DNA of 64,000 nucleotides from assembly GCA_934667125.1 (NCBI GenBank), contig CAKULF010000008.1:12016-76015 (forward strand), in the 5' to 3' direction. This DNA comes from an uncultured Candidatus Melainabacteria bacterium (GTDB lineage Bacteria; Cyanobacteriota; Vampirovibrionia; Gastranaerophilales; Gastranaerophilaceae). Under the pieces are notes generated by a model. That model had not been told where the DNA came from. It made no database searches and worked only from the letters and a program-made list of their open reading frames with translations. The translations under genes were made by a program, and so were the position numbers. The stretch's first letter is position 1. Each line of letters opens with the position of its first letter. Positions 59,946-64,000 of this stretch are shown here, piece after piece.

Positions 59946-60412
59946 TGGATAATATATTAAATATTGTCTTATTTGAACCTGAAATTCCGCAAAACACGGG
60001 AAATATAGCAAGACTTTGCGCTTGTGTTGGAGCTAAGTTATATTTAGTAGGTAGACTTGGTTTTAGTCTTGATGAAAAACATCTAAAGCGTGCAGGGCTT
60101 GATTATTGGGATAAATTGGATATAGAAAAAGTTCAAACTTTAGATGAATTAATTGAAAAAAATAAAGATTCAAATTTTTATTATTTTACAACCAAAACCG
60201 ACAAGAAATATACAAAAGTTCAATATAAAACAGGTGATTTTTTTGTTTTTGGTCCTGAAACAAGAGGAATTCCCGAGGATATTTTAAATAAAAACAAAGA
60301 TTTTTGTGTTACAATACCAATGAAAAAAGCAACAAGGAGTTTAAATCTTTCAAACTCTGTTGCGATTGCAACATACGAAGCAGTTAGACAATTTGATTTG
60401 GATTTAGGATAA
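59945..60412 (+). CDS. trmL: tRNA (cytidine(34)-2'-O)-methyltransferase TrmL
   Basis: 155 aa SPOUT methyltransferase. LFEPEIPQNTGNIARLCACV at the N-terminus and FGPETRGIPEDIL plus TIPMKKATRSLNLSNSVAIA form the knotted AdoMet site. Modifies the wobble nucleotide of certain tRNA-Leu. One-base overlap with pgsA. Confidence 0.94.
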   Translation: MDNILNIVLFEPEIPQNTGNIARLCACVGAKLYLVGRLGFSLDEKHLKRAGLDYWDKLDIEKVQTLDELIEKNKDSNFYYFTTKTDKKYTKVQYKTGDFFVFGPETRGIPEDILNKNKDFCVTIPMKKATRSLNLSNSVAIATYEAVRQFDLDLG

Positions 60413-60413
60413 A

Positions 60414-61319
60414 ATGACTAATAACGCTGATATTCAAGTCCTTGGCAAGGATACGATTTTAAAACTTTTACCAAAAAGAGTTCAAAATTCCCACAAAGGC
60501 ACTTACGGACATATTTTAAATATAGCAGGCTCAAGCCACTATAGCGGAGCTGCATATTTTAGCTCTATTGCTTCTTTAAGAGTCGGAGCAGGATACACTA
60601 TGCTTGCCAGTTGCTCAGATGTTGTAAACACAATAGCTAGCTACTGTCCTGATTTAACATACTTGGATTTAGGTCAATCTCAATTTGGAACAATTCCAAA
60701 AGAAGCTCTAAAATATGTACTTGCAATGGCAAATTATGATGTTATTTCAATAGGTTGCGGTTTAAATCAAGTTGGCGGAGTTTCGGATTTTGTTGTTAAT
60801 TTTTTAAAAAAACAAAAAAATGCCTACACCCCAATAATAATCGACGCTGACGCAATTAATATTATGGCAGCAACAAAAAACTATCAATTCCCACTAAATT
60901 CAATAATTACGCCACATCCAATGGAATTATCAAGATTAATGGGCGTTGAAGTTGAAGAAATTCAAAAAAATCGAGCTAAATGGGCTTGGGAAGCAAGTAG
61001 AGAGTTTGATTGTATTGTCTTATTGAAAGGACATGAAACTGTTATTGCTGTTCCAAACGGAAAAATTTTATTAAATCATACGGGAAATTCTGCTCTAGCA
61101 AAAGCAGGTACAGGTGATATTTTAACAGGTATGATAGCAGGTTTTTGTGCTCAAGGCTTATCAATTGAAGATAGCGCATGCTGTGCTGCTTTTATGCACG
61201 GCGTTGCGGCTGAAATTGCTTCAAGAAATTTAGGCGAATATTCCGTTCTTGCAAGTGATATTTTAAAATATATCCCCTTTGCCTTTAAAGCGGTTTTTGC
61301 GCCAAGCCAAAATAAATAA
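60414..61319 (+). CDS. nnrD: ADP-dependent NAD(P)H-hydrate dehydratase (NnrD-type)
   Basis: 301 aa. GAAYFSSIASLRVGAGYTML, DADAINIMAATKNY, ITPHPMELSRLMGV and NSALAKAGTGDILTGMIAGF (ribokinase-like NxGxGD site) identify the YjeF C-terminal domain. It repairs hydrated NAD(P)H. The usual fused N-terminal epimerase domain (NnrE) is absent, so any epimerase must be encoded elsewhere. Two bases after trmL; last of the envelope run. Confidence 0.92.
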   Translation: MTNNADIQVLGKDTILKLLPKRVQNSHKGTYGHILNIAGSSHYSGAAYFSSIASLRVGAGYTMLASCSDVVNTIASYCPDLTYLDLGQSQFGTIPKEALKYVLAMANYDVISIGCGLNQVGGVSDFVVNFLKKQKNAYTPIIIDADAINIMAATKNYQFPLNSIITPHPMELSRLMGVEVEEIQKNRAKWAWEASREFDCIVLLKGHETVIAVPNGKILLNHTGNSALAKAGTGDILTGMIAGFCAQGLSIEDSACCAAFMHGVAAEIASRNLGEYSVLASDILKYIPFAFKAVFAPSQNK

Positions 61320-61663
61320 TGATGACTATGTACAAAGTTACAGCAACTAAAAATTTTTTATAAAAATCAGTGCATTAATATATAAAGTAAACTTCCATCT
61401 AGCTAACTCTAAAAATTTGATACAAGGCTTTTTGGAAAAGCTTGCATAAGTTCAAATAAAGAATTGAAACTATTAAGTTTTTGAGTTAATCTGTAATTCA
61501 TACCTATGGCGTAGGATTTTATGTGTCAAAACAGGTCACGCAGATGGTTTGATTCCTATTTTAAGACGTAAAATTTTACAATTTTCCTTCCTATACTATT
61601 ATACTGGATGGCGATGGTAAGATACTATTTAAAATAAACTATATAATTGTTATCCACCTATAT
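61320..61663. other. 344-base gap without gene
   Basis: AT-rich. It contains a short hairpin CCTATGGCGTAGG, a perfect 12-base palindrome GTAAAATTTTAC (61566-61577 region) and a GGTTTGATTCC stretch. It separates the envelope operon from the restriction-modification-like gene on the other strand. No terminator or gene was recognised. Confidence 0.4.
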
Positions 61664-63958
61664 TTATTTTAAAAATTCGTATTCAAATAATGTTGATACT
61701 ATTTCATCATTATAGTACAACTTTATCATTTGTTTTAAAGTATTAATATTACCATTTAAACTAGGATAATCATAAATTAACTTGTCTAACTCTAGATCTT
61801 TATGCGATGTATTAAGTTCTTTATCTATTTGAAATAATCCATAGGTTAGTGCTTTGTTGTAGCTTTTAGTTTGTTTAGCATCATATAAAATCTTATTCCA
61901 CTGTTCTAATAAAAATCTTTCTCTATCATTTTTATTTAGATTTACAATATCAATGCTTGCTATTGTTTCACCATTGGTAGTGTCTAAGCATAATTCATTA
62001 CGATAAAACCTATTATCCGAGCCAATTAAAGTTCTCATGTGGTTTTGCATTTCTAAACAAGTGAATAACAGACATTTTAATAAATATTGTGATAATTTCC
62101 CATTTTTAACGTCTCTAAAAAATCTATCTGCACCATCGGCTGATTTCATTATTCTTGCGCGTTCAGTCCATTCTCTATTATAAGTTATATACCGACTCGC
62201 ACAAAACATCGGTAATTTTTCTAAATAATTATCTTTTCTTAAGAAAAATCCATTTCCATCATATCTAGCCGAAATAAGTAAACCACTATTCAAATCAGGA
62301 TTATCAAAACCAGATGTATTTGCAATTAGATACGCAATTATGTTTTCATTACTTTTAGGCTTTTGTCTTTGTTTTCCTCCAACTTTTTCTGTACCATCTA
62401 GTCCTATTAAAATACCGCTATTTAGATCAGAATCAAAAATTCTTTTGTCATAATAAAATCCACTATATATATTTTTAATAGACTTTACCTTTAATAAACC
62501 TAAATCTTTAAGAGTATTTTCTTTAGTAATATCAAACGCTTCTATTTCAAATTCTTCTAATTTAGGATTTGATTTATGACTCCACAATGCAACCATTATA
62601 CACGCATCTATATTCGTGTGGAAATGTTTTCTATTAAAAGCAAAACCTCTGATGAATTCTTTATTAATCAAATGCTGTGCTTTCCAATACTTGACAGGAG
62701 AGTATACAATATAGCTATCAGTATCTTGTCTTAAATAGTATTTAAAACCACTCCATATAAAAGCATTACCTAAATCATTTAATGCAGTTCCCTTTATTTC
62801 TTTTTTCATTTCTTGAACTACAAATGTATTTTTCCAATCAGATGATTTTTTACTTTGTTGCTTTCTTTGGTGCTCTGCGCTCGTTGTCTCTGCATAAGGA
62901 GGGTTTTCAAACAAAATGATTGTACATTTTGGATTATCAATATATTGTTTTATTACAGGATTTTTAATATATTCCTCGCTTAAAGCATCTGCACCACGAA
63001 CAAGTCCCATATTGAAAGTATCTTCATTTTCCGTAGGAGGAATAATATGCTTTACCTTGTCACTAAATAACTCAAATAAGACTTTATATTCATAATATTC
63101 AATGGTTGATACAATAGTATGTGATAATTCTTCATTTGTCATAAATTTTTCAAGATTACCTGTTCCTGCACACCTGTCAATAATTACATAATCGTTGCCT
63201 TCTGGCACTCTCTTAATAGCTTCTCTAACTAATTCTAAAGACTTTTGTGCATATAAGGGGTGCGTATAAAAAGCTCCTAGGTTTTTCTTTTGTAAATCAT
63301 CATTTAATTTATCCATAAGATACTGAAATTTTGCATTAGTTTCACCATCATAAGCATATATATAATCTTTAAATTTATTAGGCTCTCGAATTTCTCCAAT
63401 AATTTTAACTTTACCTTTTAAATCTCCAATAAAATCAGCTTTCCTTGCATTTGGAAACTCCGTATAGTATTTCGTTGCCCAACCAACAATGCAATTTTCA
63501 TCAATATGAATTTTAGTAAAATTGTTTTCTTTTAAAGTTGCAATCAAGTTTGTTTGTTCCAACATATTTTCAACATAATTAAACTTATGTTCATATGACT
63601 TTGCAATAAACCCCTCATTATCTTTTGAAGCAGAGCCAATATAAACTTTTTCAATGTTGGATAAATAATCAATTGTTTTATATAAATATGCAACCCCCTC
63701 ATTCAGAGATATCAAAATTATATTAGCAGGAATAGGTTTTCCTTTAATTCTCATGCTAGATAGATACTTAATCGTTTGGAATAAAACTGCATTTAAGTCA
63801 TTAATGTTTAATTTAAACTCTAGCAAATTTCCGTTTAATACACCATCAGTATTATATAAAAATACATTGTCTACTGTAATATTTCTATCGATTAGTGGTA
63901 AATAGTCGTTATAAAAATCTTTTTGTCCCTCTAATTCGTTATTATATTTCTTAATCAC
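61664..63958 (-). CDS. DNA adenine methyltransferase, probable type IIG-like restriction-modification enzyme
   Basis: 764 aa. IDRCAGTGNL (residues 260-269) is methyltransferase motif I and ENPPYAET (351-358) the NPPY motif of N6-adenine enzymes. At the N-terminus TDGVLNGNLLEFKL gives D38...E47-x-K49, followed by a Gln-containing helix, resembling a PD-(D/E)xK nuclease. The C-terminal ~300 residues would hold target recognition. Together this suggests a single-chain cutter-methylase. Start is GTG with AAGGAG upstream. A separate nuclease or specificity gene could lie just outside the window. Confidence 0.72.
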   Translation of the reverse strand: MIKKYNNELEGQKDFYNDYLPLIDRNITVDNVFLYNTDGVLNGNLLEFKLNINDLNAVLFQTIKYLSSMRIKGKPIPANIILISLNEGVAYLYKTIDYLSNIEKVYIGSASKDNEGFIAKSYEHKFNYVENMLEQTNLIATLKENNFTKIHIDENCIVGWATKYYTEFPNARKADFIGDLKGKVKIIGEIREPNKFKDYIYAYDGETNAKFQYLMDKLNDDLQKKNLGAFYTHPLYAQKSLELVREAIKRVPEGNDYVIIDRCAGTGNLEKFMTNEELSHTIVSTIEYYEYKVLFELFSDKVKHIIPPTENEDTFNMGLVRGADALSEEYIKNPVIKQYIDNPKCTIILFENPPYAETTSAEHQRKQQSKKSSDWKNTFVVQEMKKEIKGTALNDLGNAFIWSGFKYYLRQDTDSYIVYSPVKYWKAQHLINKEFIRGFAFNRKHFHTNIDACIMVALWSHKSNPKLEEFEIEAFDITKENTLKDLGLLKVKSIKNIYSGFYYDKRIFDSDLNSGILIGLDGTEKVGGKQRQKPKSNENIIAYLIANTSGFDNPDLNSGLLISARYDGNGFFLRKDNYLEKLPMFCASRYITYNREWTERARIMKSADGADRFFRDVKNGKLSQYLLKCLLFTCLEMQNHMRTLIGSDNRFYRNELCLDTTNGETIASIDIVNLNKNDRERFLLEQWNKILYDAKQTKSYNKALTYGLFQIDKELNTSHKDLELDKLIYDYPSLNGNINTLKQMIKLYYNDEIVSTLFEYEFLK

Positions 63959-64000
63959 ACCTAACTCCTTGATGCCACAAAATGTGATATTTTATGGCAA

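Noticed and set aside
61540..61575. GGTTTGATTCC resembling a tRNA T-loop
   Set aside because: Flanking bases (GATGG / CCTAT) do not form the T stem, and no acceptor, D or anticodon arm is found around it.

Overview
The window is an AT-rich bacterial chromosome segment with short intergenic gaps. It carries lptC, an lptA-like gene, lpxI and lpxB (a lipid A/LPS-bearing outer membrane), a diaminopimelate pathway (dapB-asd-dapA, dapF), a class A penicillin-binding protein, and several proteins that begin with a short N-terminal segment ending in FKG(N/K). The best fit is an uncultured gut-type Melainabacterium (Gastranaerophilales, non-photosynthetic cyanobacterial relatives). This is an inference from gene style, not a database match. 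I see no rRNA, tRNA or CRISPR array.

Layout. 0-2.3 kb: dTDP-rhamnose genes rmlC-rmlB-rmlD on the minus strand. 2.4-14.6 kb: a small heat-shock protein, an XRE regulator, a YwqK/MORN-like repeat protein, a degenerate M48-like protein, a ClC transporter, an EF-hand/coiled-coil/CHAP protein and several lineage-specific unknowns. 14.7-33 kb: core metabolism and translation, namely rmuC, leuS-thrC-hom, gltX, a nucleotidyltransferase-like protein, dapB-asd-dapA, ppdK, galE and gdhA. 33-41.4 kb: an accessory, repeat-dense region with a cysteine-rich prepilin-like protein, two more YwqK-like genes, an FNT transporter, a putative porin and several families of non-coding repeats. 41.5-49.3 kb: PBP1A, a second degenerate M48-like protein, and a five-gene run (HAD phosphatase, class III aminotransferase, Cys-nucleophile hydrolase, membrane protein, metallo-hydrolase). 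49.3-55.3 kb: rpsF-ssb-rpsR and TPR-trpS-M20 peptidase-dapF. 55.4-61.3 kb: a co-oriented envelope operon lptC-lptA-lpxI-lpxB-pgsA-trmL-nnrD. 61.7-64 kb: a DNA adenine methyltransferase, probably a fused type IIG-like restriction-modification enzyme.

How the genes work together. hom, thrC, dapB, asd, dapA and dapF supply threonine and the diaminopimelate/lysine branch of the aspartate family, feeding peptidoglycan built by PBP1A. rml and galE supply nucleotide sugars, and the lpt/lpx genes make and transport lipid A/LPS. ppdK and gdhA sit at the pyruvate/PEP and ammonia/glutamate nodes.

The least explained part is 34.2-41.4 kb. It holds a 17-bp interrupted palindrome in seven copies around one coiled-coil gene. 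A 1.4-kb YwqK-like cassette there is bracketed by 29-bp inverted repeats (28/29 identical) and then by ~160-bp direct repeats. GATAGCC/GGCTATC stem-loops and a nested inverted-repeat element at 39.3-39.5 kb complete the set. Other points worth a look are the two M48-like proteins that have lost different catalytic residues, a TrpRS whose cysteine spacing matches the [4Fe-4S] TrpRS type, a structured asd-dapA spacer, and a possible minus-strand small RNA upstream of lptC.
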